Assembly (NCBI GenBank): GCA_002162955.1
Contig: MABD01000022.1
Span: forward strand, 1-64,000
Origin: Gammaproteobacteria bacterium 45_16_T64
GTDB taxonomy: Bacteria > Pseudomonadota > Gammaproteobacteria > Pseudomonadales > Ketobacteraceae
DNA length: 64,000 bases
Reading direction: 5' to 3'
A model generated the notes under the pieces. That model made no database searches. It was not told the DNA's origin and worked only from the letters and a program-made list of their open reading frames with translations. Positions 9,340 through 18,320 of the stretch are shown here, piece after piece. How positions within the stretch are numbered: the stretch's first letter is position 1; each line of letters opens with the position of its first letter. The position numbers and the translations under genes were made by a program.

Positions 9340-10238
9340 TAGGTGTCACCCTCTGGTGAGTCTGGTGTAAAGATTTTATCATCTCCCTCTTTAAACTGCT
9401 TAACTTCACTCAGTAACTGGTCTATTCCACCAGCGGAGTTAGCCGCGTCTTCAATATTTCCCAGCACATCAGATTGCTTACTGTATACCTGCTGAATCAC
9501 CGCACTTAACCGTGTTTCTGCTCGCGCATCAACCATGCTCTTGTCGGTTTCTACAATACAACCACCGGGGGATATCGTAGGGTGGGGGGATAATTGCCAA
9601 GGAAAGTCAGCATTATCCATAGCGGCCAACTGATCCTGAATAAATGCCACATCGTCTGGGTTCAAATGAATTCGAATTCTCTTTGCCCCCGGTTGTATAC
9701 ATTCCAACGCCTCTCGCACGATTCCCCCTAAACTGGAGGAATCCAACTGTAATTCTCGCTCAACTACACGCTCACAAATGCTTGAGACTAACACCTTGAT
9801 AGCGTCTTCAATATCTAAATCTTGCTGAGGAATAGGCTCCAATAACGCGCGACAAATATGTGACATTTTTGTCAGCATCGCTTTAAGGTCTGCGACACCG
9901 TGCTGAAAACCTTCCTCATACCCCTTTTGCTTTCCAGCTTCAATACCCTGCGCCAAACCTTCTTCATATGCAGCCAAACGAATCGCTTCAACATCTTCTG
10001 CCGTCAACGGTTGTATGTCATCATCTTCCTCTACGACTTGAACTTCAACACTGTCTCGGTACATTGACACAAATAGAGAATTATTCGCATCGGCTTGCTC
10101 AGAAGACATACTGGGCAACTCCCAACGTTCATACGCCGATAAACCCGATTCTCCTACATTGTCTTGATTCAACACGTTAGGGACACCCGGTTTATCTTTA
10201 TCGCCCGTTGATTCGTCAGTACTTTTAGGCTCAACCAT
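9339..10238 (-). CDS. fliH: Flagellar assembly protein FliH
   Basis: FliH regulates FliI and anchors it to the C-ring. The 299-residue protein has an acidic, low-complexity N-terminal third, a glycine-repeat helix ([20 protein letters not shown] then GFQHG, the GxxxG pattern typical of FliH) and a C-terminal domain that resembles the F/V-ATPase peripheral stalk ([20 protein letters not shown]). It lies one base after fliG and overlaps fliI by one base. Confidence 0.92.
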   Translation of the reverse strand: MVEPKSTDESTGDKDKPGVPNVLNQDNVGESGLSAYERWELPSMSSEQADANNSLFVSMYRDSVEVQVVEEDDDIQPLTAEDVEAIRLAAYEEGLAQGIEAGKQKGYEEGFQHGVADLKAMLTKMSHICRALLEPIPQQDLDIEDAIKVLVSSICERVVERELQLDSSSLGGIVREALECIQPGAKRIRIHLNPDDVAFIQDQLAAMDNADFPWQLSPHPTISPGGCIVETDKSMVDARAETRLSAVIQQVYSKQSDVLGNIEDAANSAGGIDQLLSEVKQFKEGDDKIFTPDSPEGDT

Positions 10239-10239
10239 A

Positions 10240-11283
10240 CTAAATCATCTCTTCTCCGCCAGCGCCACCTAGCATGATTTCTCCCGCGTCCGCCATTCTG
10301 CGAGCGATGGATAGAATTTCTTTTTGTGCTCCTTCCACTTCACTAATCTTAACTGGACCTTTCGCCTCCAGATCATCCCGCAATAATTCCGCAGCACGTT
10401 TAGACATGTTACCAAAAATCTTTTCTTTCACCACTTCGTCAGCCCCTTTGAGCGCCAACATCAATGATTCCGAAGATACTTCGCGTAACAGTGCTTGAAT
10501 ACCACGATCGTCCACTTCACCTAAATTATCAAATACGAACATCAAATCTTGAATCTCTTGCGCCAAATCTTCGTCCGCTTCCTTGATATTCTCCATTAGA
10601 TTAGATTCGACCGCAGTATCCAAAAAGTTCATGATATCCGCAGCGCATTTCGAGCCTCCAAGATCCGTCGCTGCGGAGCTAGTTTGATTGGTAAACTGTT
10701 TTTCAAGAATATCGTTAAGCTCTTGAAGAGCATGTGGCTGAACAGTAGTAAGCGATGCAATACGCATCAATATATCTAGCCGTTGGCGTTCGTCAAAACT
10801 AGAAAGCGCCTCAGCGGCCTGGTCAGGATCAAGATAGGCGATAACAATAGACTGTATCTGAGGATGCTCAAAGCGAATAAGATCGGCGACGTTACGAGCG
10901 TCCATCCAACGCAAAGTATCAAGCCCGGCAGTGTTACCACCGTCCAATATTCTGTCTATCAATCCACCGGCTTTATCTTCACCCAGCGCACTCACCAACA
11001 TGTTTCTAATATAACCGTCAGCCCCCATACCTAAGGCGGTTTGGTTGGTGATCTCCCCCATAAAAAAGGCCATCACCGCTTCAACCTGGTCTTTTTGAAT
11101 ATTCTCAAGCTGAGCCATTGCAGCGCCAATCTTCTGGACTTCCTTGGGTCCCATATGCTTGAGAACTTCTGCTGCCGCTTCTTCACCCAGCGACATCAAC
11201 ACAATAGCTGCGCGCTCTTCTGCGGCCAGACCTTTTACTAACTCATCATTGTTCGGATTTGCGTTTGCGTTTTCTTCACTCAT
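10240..11283 (-). CDS. fliG: Flagellar motor switch protein FliG
   Basis: FliG is the rotor protein that meets MotA in torque generation. The N-terminal region binds FliF (AAIVLMSLGEEAAAEVLKHM), the middle domain has the EHPQ motif (RFEHPQIQSIVIAYL), and the C-terminal torque domain holds charged residues in LMFVFDNLGEVDDRGIQALL and NMSKRAAELLRDDLEAKGPV. The 347 residues are a normal length. The ATG overlaps the fliF stop by four bases. Confidence 0.97.
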   Translation of the reverse strand: MSEENANANPNNDELVKGLAAEERAAIVLMSLGEEAAAEVLKHMGPKEVQKIGAAMAQLENIQKDQVEAVMAFFMGEITNQTALGMGADGYIRNMLVSALGEDKAGGLIDRILDGGNTAGLDTLRWMDARNVADLIRFEHPQIQSIVIAYLDPDQAAEALSSFDERQRLDILMRIASLTTVQPHALQELNDILEKQFTNQTSSAATDLGGSKCAADIMNFLDTAVESNLMENIKEADEDLAQEIQDLMFVFDNLGEVDDRGIQALLREVSSESLMLALKGADEVVKEKIFGNMSKRAAELLRDDLEAKGPVKISEVEGAQKEILSIARRMADAGEIMLGGAGGEEMI

Positions 11284-12974
11284 TCATCGGCCAACCAGGT
11301 TCTCATTACCTGTGCAACCCGTCTTGGGTCCTCTGCAACCAGGGATTTCACTGCATCGAGGTGCTGATCATAGGATGCATCAGGACCAGGCAACAAAGGG
11401 TTGGAATCGCCCGTTAACATGACATCCCCTCCTTCCATGCCTTCACCCATCCCACCAAGCCCAAGATCTCCACCCATCCCACCTTCCAGCGCCATCAAGG
11501 CTTCATCTTGTTTTGTCGATGCTAGCCCCTTTAGTATAGGCCGCAATAGACCGAATATCAGAAAGATAACGGCAAGAATTGCAACACCCAATTTTGCCCA
11601 ATCCATCACCCATGCTTCTCTGTACCATTCTATCGGCGGAATATCTTCTCGAGCGGACTCGATAACCGGGGCAAACGCCTGATTAACAATCGATACACTA
11701 TCCCCTCTTGATGCGCTATATCCGATAGCATCTTTGACTAAAACCTGAATACGTTCCACTTCCGAATCGAGCAAAGGTTGATTCGTCTGCTTAGCATCCT
11801 TACCTTCTCCCGTCGTCACTAATTTATCGTCGATTACCACTGCTACGGACAAGCGTCTCAACTTTCCTACTTGATTCTTGGTATGACTTATCGTTCTATC
11901 TAACTCGAAATTACGGGTTGCCTGACGCCTCAAATTCCCATCAGCCCCCGTGGACTCCCCTGCAGCACCAGCACCGGCTTGCTCTGGTACGGTCGCTGCC
12001 CCTGGTGGTTGATTTGACAGAGCGCCAGGAATTCCCGCAGCCGCGCCAGCACCAGAAAATTCACTGAGAGTCTGCTCACTGCGCATAGCAGGAAGGTCTG
12101 GGTTGAAAAGCTCAGCCGTTTGTTCTGTAACACTAAAATCAATATCCGTAGTCACTTGGACCTTAAATTTTTCGAAACCAAGAATGGGTTCCAGGATGCC
12201 ATTAATCCGGTCCACATAGAGACGTTCAACATTCCGTGCATATTCAAAATTTTTGGCCGCCAATGCTATGTCAGAATTTTTGTCATCGCTGGAGAGTAAC
12301 TCCCCTCGTTGATCGACTACCGTTACGTCACCTTCATGGAGCTGTGGTACGCTGGAGGCCACCAGATGGACGATCGCCGCCACATTCATTTTTTCCAAAG
12401 CATGGCCTGGATATAGTTCAAGAAATACCGATGCGGTAGGTTTTCTTTGATCCCCCACAAACACCGAACGCTTCGGTATTGCCAGGTGAACTCTAGCCGC
12501 ACGTACCCTGTTCATACTCGACACTGTTCTAGCCAACTCACCTTCTATACTCCGGTAATACCGAGCTTTCTCCATAAACTGGCTGGTCCCGAAAGACTGC
12601 TCTTTATCTAACAACTCATAGCCCAAGGTATTGCCGGAAGGAAAGCCTTCCGCGGCCAATAACAATCTCGCGTCATGAATTCGAGAAGCCTCGACCATAA
12701 GCATGTTGCTATTAGTATCGATCTTGAATTTTATCTTCTCTTTCTGTAAAAGGTCAGCCACTTGACCGGCTTCGAGATGACTAATGTCCGTAAAAAATGG
12801 TCGGTAGTCCGCTTCTTGAGACCACAATATTATACCAAACCCGAACGCCACACTGAACGCAAGACCTACCATCAGTCCAATCTGTTTTAATGCACCCAAA
12901 TTGCCAAACCCTTCCATCACTGCGAAGGTGCCTGAGGTGGGTGCATTAGTTTCTTCTACTAGATCATCGGCCAT
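11280..12974 (-). CDS. fliF: Flagellar MS-ring protein FliF
   Basis: FliF forms the MS ring in the inner membrane. A first transmembrane segment lies near residues 30-52 (IGLMVGLAFSVAFGFGIIL), followed by the periplasmic YscJ-like region (ARVHLAIPKRSVFVGDQRKP) and a low-complexity Gly/Ala-rich insert. A second membrane segment near residue 460 (LGVAILAVIFLIFGLL) precedes the cytoplasmic tail that binds FliG and ends in RTWLADE. At 564 residues it is a full-length FliF. It is 45 bases after fliE. Confidence 0.97.
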   Translation of the reverse strand: MADDLVEETNAPTSGTFAVMEGFGNLGALKQIGLMVGLAFSVAFGFGIILWSQEADYRPFFTDISHLEAGQVADLLQKEKIKFKIDTNSNMLMVEASRIHDARLLLAAEGFPSGNTLGYELLDKEQSFGTSQFMEKARYYRSIEGELARTVSSMNRVRAARVHLAIPKRSVFVGDQRKPTASVFLELYPGHALEKMNVAAIVHLVASSVPQLHEGDVTVVDQRGELLSSDDKNSDIALAAKNFEYARNVERLYVDRINGILEPILGFEKFKVQVTTDIDFSVTEQTAELFNPDLPAMRSEQTLSEFSGAGAAAGIPGALSNQPPGAATVPEQAGAGAAGESTGADGNLRRQATRNFELDRTISHTKNQVGKLRRLSVAVVIDDKLVTTGEGKDAKQTNQPLLDSEVERIQVLVKDAIGYSASRGDSVSIVNQAFAPVIESAREDIPPIEWYREAWVMDWAKLGVAILAVIFLIFGLLRPILKGLASTKQDEALMALEGGMGGDLGLGGMGEGMEGGDVMLTGDSNPLLPGPDASYDQHLDAVKSLVAEDPRRVAQVMRTWLADE

Positions 12975-13019
12975 GAATTGTCTCGCTTTACAACTAAGAA
13001 GGTATTATAGAGAGGTGAC

Positions 13020-13364
13020 CTAAATAGACATGTTCATGACTTCTTTGTAGGACTCAATTAATTTATTTCTTACTTGAACCATAGACTGAAACGCTAACCC
13101 GGCTTTTTGATTTGCTACCATGACTCGCGTAATGTCGATGCTTGGATCACCATTAACATAACCCGTACTCAGCGCCCCAGATTCCTTCTGTATTTCATTC
13201 ACCGTATCGATGGCGTTCTTAAATACGCTAGCGAATTCCGATTGCGGTCCAGTAGTGTTAGCTTTAAGATTGTCACCTAAGTTAGGTGCCTTATCCATGG
13301 ATGCTGCTTGCTCCATCGCTTTCATTTGAGCAAGCATTGAATTCATCTTTGTAGATACATCCAT
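13020..13364 (-). CDS. fliE: Flagellar hook-basal body protein FliE
   Basis: FliE joins the MS ring to the rod. The C-terminal part is characteristic: NEIQKESGALSTGYVNGDPS, ITRVMVANQKAGLAFQSMVQ and VRNKLIESYKEVMNMSI. The start is set at the ATG with GAGGTGA six bases upstream; a GTG three codons earlier is open but overlaps that ribosome site. It gives a 114-residue protein and is the first gene of the fliEFGHIJ operon. The upstream gap holds a weak sigma-54 candidate and an inverted repeat. Confidence 0.94.
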   Translation of the reverse strand: MDVSTKMNSMLAQMKAMEQAASMDKAPNLGDNLKANTTGPQSEFASVFKNAIDTVNEIQKESGALSTGYVNGDPSIDITRVMVANQKAGLAFQSMVQVRNKLIESYKEVMNMSI

Positions 13365-13385
13365 CTTAATCACCTCTATCTATGC

Positions 13386-13409
13386 GACGCCGTTGGTATA
13401 TTTGGCGTC
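13386..13409. repeat. Inverted repeat in the fliE leader
   Basis: GACGCC and GGCGTC face each other across 12 bases, 22-45 bases upstream of the fliE ATG. On the fliE strand the repeat is preceded, not followed, by a T-run, so it is not a terminator for the leftward transcript. It could be a leader hairpin or a protein site. It does not match the FleQ-type box seen elsewhere in the window. Confidence 0.4.
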
Positions 13410-13447
13410 AAAAAAACTCACACTATATTATTCCTTAGTTAACTATC

Positions 13448-13463
13448 TTCAATAAACATGCCA
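13448..13463 (-). promoter_or_regulatory. Weak candidate sigma-54 promoter for fliE
   Basis: On the minus strand TGGCATGTTTATTGAA fits the -24 element (TGGCA) but lacks the usual GC at -12 (TTGAA instead of TTGCA). It lies about 85 bases upstream of the fliE ATG, in the place expected from relatives where fliE is sigma-54 dependent. It is the best match in this gap but a poor one. Confidence 0.35.
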
Positions 13464-13501
13464 ACAACTCATTTTGTGGGCAATTGGTAATTATTCGGCT
13501 G

Positions 13502-14872
13502 TTATGCGACTTCAAAATCGATGCCGGACTCACGCATACGCGCAAGCTTATAGCGCAAGGTCCTGGGACTAATACCCAGTTTATCGGCAGTGTTCTTTTT
13601 GCTCCCGCCTTCCTCACGTAATGTCTCCAATATGACCTCAAACTCTCTTTTCTTAAGGTCTTCACCCAATCCTTTGGCCGTTGAGGCAGAGGCGGCAGCA
13701 TGACTATCAGCGGACGACTGAAATGGCAGTTCATCCTCTGGAATAAAAATATCATCTTCCGTTATCACACCACCGCTAGACAAAATCATCGCTCGCTGCA
13801 TAACATTATCCAGCTCTCGTATATTTCCAGGCCATTGATGCGCCAATAGGCGCTCCCTCGCTCCGTTTTCAAGTACCATTGGCGACGTTGCACGTCCATT
13901 TTTTGACGCCCCTTGTTTTGAGGATAAAATGCGTTCCGCCAACGCCACAATATCGCCTTTTCGCTCTCGCAACGGCTTCCAACGCAAGGGGAATACATTC
14001 AGTCGATAGAACAAATCCTCTCGAAAACTTCCGTCTTCTACAGACTCCTTCAAATGGCGGTTTGTTGTCGCCAGTACACGAACATCTAGTGCGATAGCCT
14101 TCTTCCCACCAATGCGTTCCACTTCCCGCTCTTGTAGAACGCGTAATAACTTAGCTTGTAAACTAACATCCATTTCAGATATCTCATCAAGCAAGAGCGT
14201 ACCACCATTGGCAAGCTCAAACTTTCCGGCATGACTTTGATGGGCTCCCGTAAAAGCTCCCTTTTCATGACCAAATAAAATAGCTTCTATCATATTCTCC
14301 GGAATGGCTGCACAGTTTATTGCAACGAAAGGTTTATCTGCTCTGCTGGAGTTATTATGAATATAACGTGCCAATACTTCCTTACCGGTCCCACTTTCTC
14401 CCATTATCATTACAGTAGAATCAGTACCCGCCACTTTTTTCGCCAACTGAAAAAGGCGTATGGTTTCTTCGTCCTCAGCAACTGGTTCATCTCCATCAAT
14501 CATTTTCTCACTCGGTAAATGGCGCTTAACAGTCGCCAACAATGTCTGAGTCGAAAATGGCTTCTCCATATAATCAATGGCACCGTTACGAATGGCCTCC
14601 ACCGCATTTGAGATACTGCCATAAGCGGTCATTATCAAGACAGGAAGCTGAGGCCAATCTGTCGCCATTTTTCGCAATAATTGATACCCATCCAATCGAG
14701 GCATATTAACGTCAGAAATCACCAGGGATACGCTATGCCGAGACAACTGCAACAAAGCCTCCTCACCATCACATGCGGATATCACCGAAAAACCCTCCAT
14801 CTCTAGAGTATCTACAATTACCTCACGAAGATCGGTGTCATCTTCCACTATCATAATATTAGACTTATGCAT
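13502..14872 (-). CDS. fleR: Sigma-54-dependent flagellar response regulator FleR (FlrC type)
   Basis: The receiver domain has phospho-acceptor D54 (VISDVNMPRLDGYQLL). The AAA+ domain has Walker A GESGTGKEVLARYIH, the sigma-54 contact loop GAFTGA and Walker B GGTLLLDEISEMD. A C-terminal Fis-type helix-turn-helix follows (NTADKLGISPRTLRYKLARM). The length is 456 residues. It lies 12 bases after the kinase gene fleS, forming the two-component pair that drives hook-basal body genes in FleQ-type hierarchies. Likely targets here are the flg, flagellin-region and fliE promoters with -24/-12 matches. Confidence 0.96.
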   Translation of the reverse strand: MHKSNIMIVEDDTDLREVIVDTLEMEGFSVISACDGEEALLQLSRHSVSLVISDVNMPRLDGYQLLRKMATDWPQLPVLIMTAYGSISNAVEAIRNGAIDYMEKPFSTQTLLATVKRHLPSEKMIDGDEPVAEDEETIRLFQLAKKVAGTDSTVMIMGESGTGKEVLARYIHNNSSRADKPFVAINCAAIPENMIEAILFGHEKGAFTGAHQSHAGKFELANGGTLLLDEISEMDVSLQAKLLRVLQEREVERIGGKKAIALDVRVLATTNRHLKESVEDGSFREDLFYRLNVFPLRWKPLRERKGDIVALAERILSSKQGASKNGRATSPMVLENGARERLLAHQWPGNIRELDNVMQRAMILSSGGVITEDDIFIPEDELPFQSSADSHAAASASTAKGLGEDLKKREFEVILETLREEGGSKKNTADKLGISPRTLRYKLARMRESGIDFEVA

Positions 14873-14884
14873 TGTTCTTCCTCC

Positions 14885-16162
14885 CTACCCCGCGACCGCC
14901 GAGGCCGATTTCCGAGTGTAATCTAGCGACTCTATCTGATGAATCGCGAGCACGTTTTCAGTATTTTTGTTGTTAACCGTGGGGAATGTAATCGAAACCT
15001 CAAGACCTTGCGTATTCTGATTCTGGGTATTACGTATGGTATAATCGGCACCGTGTGACTTAGCAATCAGCGTTACCACCGCAAGTCCCAGCCCCGTACC
15101 GGTCGACTTGGTGGTAAAGAACGGTTCCCACACATTAGAAATTATTGACTCGTCAATCCCCCCTGCGTTATCCGTCACAGAAATTGTCACACGATCAAAT
15201 GCACTAAGATTCGCCTGCAAATAGATGATTTTGGGGGACCCTGGTTTATTCGCTAACGCCTGCAAGGAATTTTCTATCAGATTTCCATATGCACTCGTTA
15301 ACAAGTCGATATTGCATTTTAGGCTTATAGGCTGCGACAGCGTACAGGAGCGTATTTCTACGCCTTGTTGATCGGCCAGATCTGAATAACGACGTACCAA
15401 TTCTTGTAAGAACCAATTTACATCCACTTGTTTATCTATGACGATACCGCCCTTAGAGAAAATCAACATGTCATTTACCTGGCTCTCCAACTGAAGTAAC
15501 CGGCTTTTTAACTTTGTTGCGTAACGCTGCTGACGTCGCTCATCTAATTGTTTATCCGCGAGATGATCGGCATAGAGCAACGCTGTTGATAATGGCGTAC
15601 GTATCTGATGGGCTAGTGATGCTGTCATCTTTCCCATTTCAGATAGCTTTTGGTTGTGGTTTACTTTCTTTTGCAGTGCTCTTGTTTCAGTTAAATCATT
15701 AATAACGATTATCTGCCCCGGGTCATTGCCAAGGGACTGAGTTGCTAAACTGACAAAGCGCCCATTTTTGAGTGAAATTTCATGCCCATCTGCCATGGTT
15801 GGTGAAAAACATCGATGTATAACAGACAGCCATCGCTCTCCTTCTAAGGGATCACCCAAAATATCTCTTGCAGCACCGTTTGCTTCCGTAACGGCGCCTG
15901 CGCCGTCAAGAATCACAACTCCCACAGGCATCGCACTAAGAATAGAGTCCACTCTGGTTTCTAGAGAACGTTTTTTGGAGACCTCCTCCGTTAACGCACT
16001 GTCAGATTCATCGAGCTCATCCTGTAACTCAGCAACACGACCTTCTAACTCTTGATACGAGGTTGTGAGTTTCTGCGATAGGTTTTGAAATAACGTTAAC
16101 GTATCTTGAAGATTTGAATCAAAGTCTTCACTTGGGGTTTGCTGTGACGCCTGTGCAACCAT
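14885..16162 (-). CDS. fleS: Flagellar sensor histidine kinase FleS (FlrB type)
   Basis: The 425-residue protein has no membrane segment, as usual for FleS/FlrB. A coiled coil (about residues 30-70) leads into a PAS domain (VDSILSAMPVGVVILDGAGA), then HisKA with H185 in ASLAHQIRTPLSTALLYADH, and an HATPase domain (YGNLIENSLQALA, VTDNAGGID, KSTGTGLGLAVV). It phosphorylates FleR, encoded next. Upstream are a sigma-54 promoter match and a FleQ-like box located in the leader. Confidence 0.95.
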   Translation of the reverse strand: MVAQASQQTPSEDFDSNLQDTLTLFQNLSQKLTTSYQELEGRVAELQDELDESDSALTEEVSKKRSLETRVDSILSAMPVGVVILDGAGAVTEANGAARDILGDPLEGERWLSVIHRCFSPTMADGHEISLKNGRFVSLATQSLGNDPGQIIVINDLTETRALQKKVNHNQKLSEMGKMTASLAHQIRTPLSTALLYADHLADKQLDERRQQRYATKLKSRLLQLESQVNDMLIFSKGGIVIDKQVDVNWFLQELVRRYSDLADQQGVEIRSCTLSQPISLKCNIDLLTSAYGNLIENSLQALANKPGSPKIIYLQANLSAFDRVTISVTDNAGGIDESIISNVWEPFFTTKSTGTGLGLAVVTLIAKSHGADYTIRNTQNQNTQGLEVSITFPTVNNKNTENVLAIHQIESLDYTRKSASAVAG

Positions 16163-16177
16163 GTCAGATACCTAGCT

Positions 16178-16191
16178 GTTAAATTAATGAC
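16178..16191 (-). promoter_or_regulatory. FleQ-type box in the fleS leader
   Basis: The minus strand reads GTCATTAATTTAAC, one base away from the perfect repeat GTCATTAATTTGAC found at two other places in this window and close to the described FleQ consensus GTCAnTAAATTGAC. It lies 16 bases before the fleS ATG and downstream of the start site expected from the sigma-54 match at 16218-16233. In-leader FleQ sites are described for some Pseudomonas aeruginosa flagellar promoters. Confidence 0.65.
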
Positions 16192-16217
16192 ACATAAAAA
16201 ACAGTTTCATGGTTATC

Positions 16218-16233
16218 TGCAAGGCCTGGGCCA
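16218..16233 (-). promoter_or_regulatory. Sigma-54 promoter of fleS-fleR
   Basis: The minus strand reads TGGCCCAGGCCTTGCA, matching TGGCAC-N5-TTGCA with one change. The expected start is near 16207, about 45 bases upstream of the fleS ATG. fleSR being activated by FleQ with sigma-54 fits the known hierarchy. Confidence 0.75.
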
Positions 16234-16302
16234 ATTACAATTAATAGAATTTATTCAGTACGTTAGGAAGACTGGCTATAAGATGGGTCAAACAATTGGC
16301 GA

Positions 16303-16335
16303 ACAAAAAAGCCGATACTCAAAGAGTATCGGCTT
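16303..16335 (-). terminator. Rho-independent terminator of fleQ
   Basis: A perfect 12-base stem (AAGCCGATACTC / GAGTATCGGCTT) with a three-base loop is followed on the minus strand by a T-run (TTTTTTGTTC, overlapping the stem end). It lies about 42 bases after the fleQ stop and separates fleQ from fleSR. Confidence 0.92.
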
Positions 16336-16377
16336 AAATAAAAACACCTGCTAGAGGTTCCTACTGTTATTTAATAC

Positions 16378-17814
16378 CTAAGAGGCGACTCGATGTAGAT
16401 CATACTTACGCATCTTCTCAACCAATGTTGTACGGCGAATGCGTAACTTTTCTGCAGCTCGCGCGACCACGCCATTGCAGTCATCCAGCGCCTGGCGTAT
16501 CAAGTTACATTCCAAATTACTCAAGTATTCTTTTAGATCAATACCACTTACTGGCAGTAGCGCTGGGGTATCCATATTGACAAAGCCCGGCACACCTTCT
16601 CGATCCCCTGTGTCTGGTAGTACCATCTCTTCATCTAAATCATCCACATGACGGAACCGCTTAGGCAAATCGGTAACCCCAATAACTCCGTAGGGGTGCG
16701 TTATCACCAATCGCTCCACGAGGTTTGCCATCTCACGGACGTTACCGGGAAAATCATGACGGCATAATGCCATGATGGCGGTTGAGTTAAAACGAATCGA
16801 ACCCCGCTTTTCATTTTCAATACGAGACACCAATTCATTCAACAACAGCGGTATATCCTCCGTACGTTCTCGTAGCGGTGGCATCTCTAACGGGAAAACA
16901 TTAATGCGATAGTAAAGATCTTCCCTGAACTTACCATCGTCAATCATGGTTTCCAAATTTTGGTGGGTCGCAGCAATCACCCTTACATCCGCATTCAGTG
17001 TTTTGGTTCCTCCTACCCGTTCAAAAGTACGTTCTTGCAACACTCTTAATAATTTTACCTGCATGTGCAAAGGCATATCACCGATTTCATCCAGGAATAT
17101 AGTGCCTCCCTCTGCCATCTCAAAGCGCCCTGGGCGACTGGTCACTGCTCCCGTAAATGCCCCCTTTTCGTGGCCGAACAATTCACTTTCCAATAATTCC
17201 TGTGGAATAGCACCGCAATTCACCGGGACGAACGGTTTATGTCGACGATGAGAGTGATAATGCAGGTTACGCGCAACCACTTCTTTACCCGTTCCTGACT
17301 CCCCCGTAATCAACACATTGACGTCTTTGTCCGCAACCTGGGCCATCAGTTCTCTCACTTTTGACACAGAGCGACTAGTCCCAACAAGACTGCGGAATAA
17401 CTGCGTATCACGACGCTGACCCCGAGCAGTGTTAGCCTTAAATTGTCCTTGGTATACCTGAGCTCGATGTAAAGTATCCATCATTTTCGTATAATTTGGA
17501 GGTGTTTCCATACGGGCAATAACGACCTTCTTGATAGACTCTTCCGCATCATCATCAATCGCGGCGTCATCAAGAAGGATTATTGGCAAACTGGACTCCC
17601 ACTCCAAAACCGCTTCCACCGTTTTCGCGACGTCGCTCACCGAACCCACAATAAGACATCCGACATTATCTTTGTCTTCAGATTCAACGCGAGCCTTCCA
17701 TTCGTCATCCGCCACCGAAATGGCTTCCTCCCCTACAAAGTCCAAAATCACTTTAAGGTCATGACGGCGTTTTTCATCATCATCGATTACCAGAACTTTT
17801 ATTTCTTTCCACAT
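16378..17814 (-). CDS. fleQ: Master flagellar regulator FleQ (FlrA type)
   Basis: The 478-residue enhancer-binding protein has a divergent receiver-like N-terminal domain (IKVLVIDDDEKRRHDLKVIL) without a normal phospho-acceptor site, as in FleQ. It has an AAA+ domain with Walker A GESGTGKEVVARNLHYH, the GAFTGA loop and Walker B GGTIFLDEIGDMP, and a C-terminal Fis-type helix-turn-helix (VVARAAEKLRIRRTTLVEKM). FleQ sits at the top of polar flagellar cascades and in Pseudomonas also senses c-di-GMP. Its own terminator follows, and a FleQ-type box lies 137 bases upstream, suggesting autoregulation. Confidence 0.95.
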   Translation of the reverse strand: MWKEIKVLVIDDDEKRRHDLKVILDFVGEEAISVADDEWKARVESEDKDNVGCLIVGSVSDVAKTVEAVLEWESSLPIILLDDAAIDDDAEESIKKVVIARMETPPNYTKMMDTLHRAQVYQGQFKANTARGQRRDTQLFRSLVGTSRSVSKVRELMAQVADKDVNVLITGESGTGKEVVARNLHYHSHRRHKPFVPVNCGAIPQELLESELFGHEKGAFTGAVTSRPGRFEMAEGGTIFLDEIGDMPLHMQVKLLRVLQERTFERVGGTKTLNADVRVIAATHQNLETMIDDGKFREDLYYRINVFPLEMPPLRERTEDIPLLLNELVSRIENEKRGSIRFNSTAIMALCRHDFPGNVREMANLVERLVITHPYGVIGVTDLPKRFRHVDDLDEEMVLPDTGDREGVPGFVNMDTPALLPVSGIDLKEYLSNLECNLIRQALDDCNGVVARAAEKLRIRRTTLVEKMRKYDLHRVAS

Positions 17815-17950
17815 ACAGGGAATGCCTACTCCAAGGAATGAATGTCACTGCTTTCTACCCCCCCAATATCACACAATAATTACGAAACACTATCAGAGTG
17901 ACGATATTCGAGCGCTTTTATGTCAAGTAAAGGTCAGAAAACCCAGTTTG

Positions 17951-17964
17951 GTCAAATTAATGAC
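17951..17964. promoter_or_regulatory. FleQ-type box between fleQ and the island
   Basis: GTCAAATTAATGAC (GTCATTAATTTGAC on the other strand) matches the FleQ consensus GTCAnTAAATTGAC except at one central base. The identical 14-mer occurs at 31230-31243, so the two copies bracket the island. It lies 137 bases upstream of fleQ and about 260 bases upstream of the rightward sigma-54 match. Confidence 0.75.
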
Positions 17965-18222
17965 GTAAAAAAAACAGGTTTTTTACATAAACGTATCGAT
18001 GACTCGAATAAATACGATAAATGGCGGTTTTGTGAATAAAAACGAGCACGCTAATTGACGTTCTTCTCTGAGAGAAGCGACATCCAGCACTAAGTAAAGG
18101 CCGAGTATTTGTAACTGCTCAAACCCCTTCTATACTGCAGTTAAGCTATAAAAGTCTAAACACTGCCGGCTTTATGCACATACATAAATTTGCCACCCTA
18201 CTGTTAAGAATGTTTCTCAGTT

Positions 18223-18238
18223 AGGCATGGCATTTGCT
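18223..18238 (+). promoter_or_regulatory. Candidate sigma-54 promoter of the rightward island genes
   Basis: AGGCATGGCATTTGCT keeps the invariant GG and GC with ten bases between them, plus the TTGCT -12 element; the -24 element differs from TGGCAC at two places. The expected start is near 18250, about 70 bases before the radical SAM gene. The FleQ-type box lies upstream at an enhancer-like distance. Confidence 0.55.
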
Positions 18239-18320
18239 TACCTCGAATAGATATTCAACATTTTGGCGGTGTTGCCGATCTAGATTATAGACTTAGCGTA
18301 ATAATAAGAGGCCCTGAGGA

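Larger units (their letters stand above)
17815..18320. other. Divergent regulatory gap between fleQ and the glycosylation island
   Basis: This 506-base AT-rich gap holds no convincing gene. It contains a perfect FleQ-type box and a rightward sigma-54 match, listed separately. There is no hairpin with a T-run. A readable link between the island and its regulator is the main content. Confidence 0.6.

Noticed and set aside
18223-18249. Rightward TGGCAT followed by TTGCT read as a sigma-54 site with TGGCAT as the -24 element
   Set aside because: The spacing is wrong in that register; only the overlapping AGGCAT register gives the required ten bases between GG and GC.
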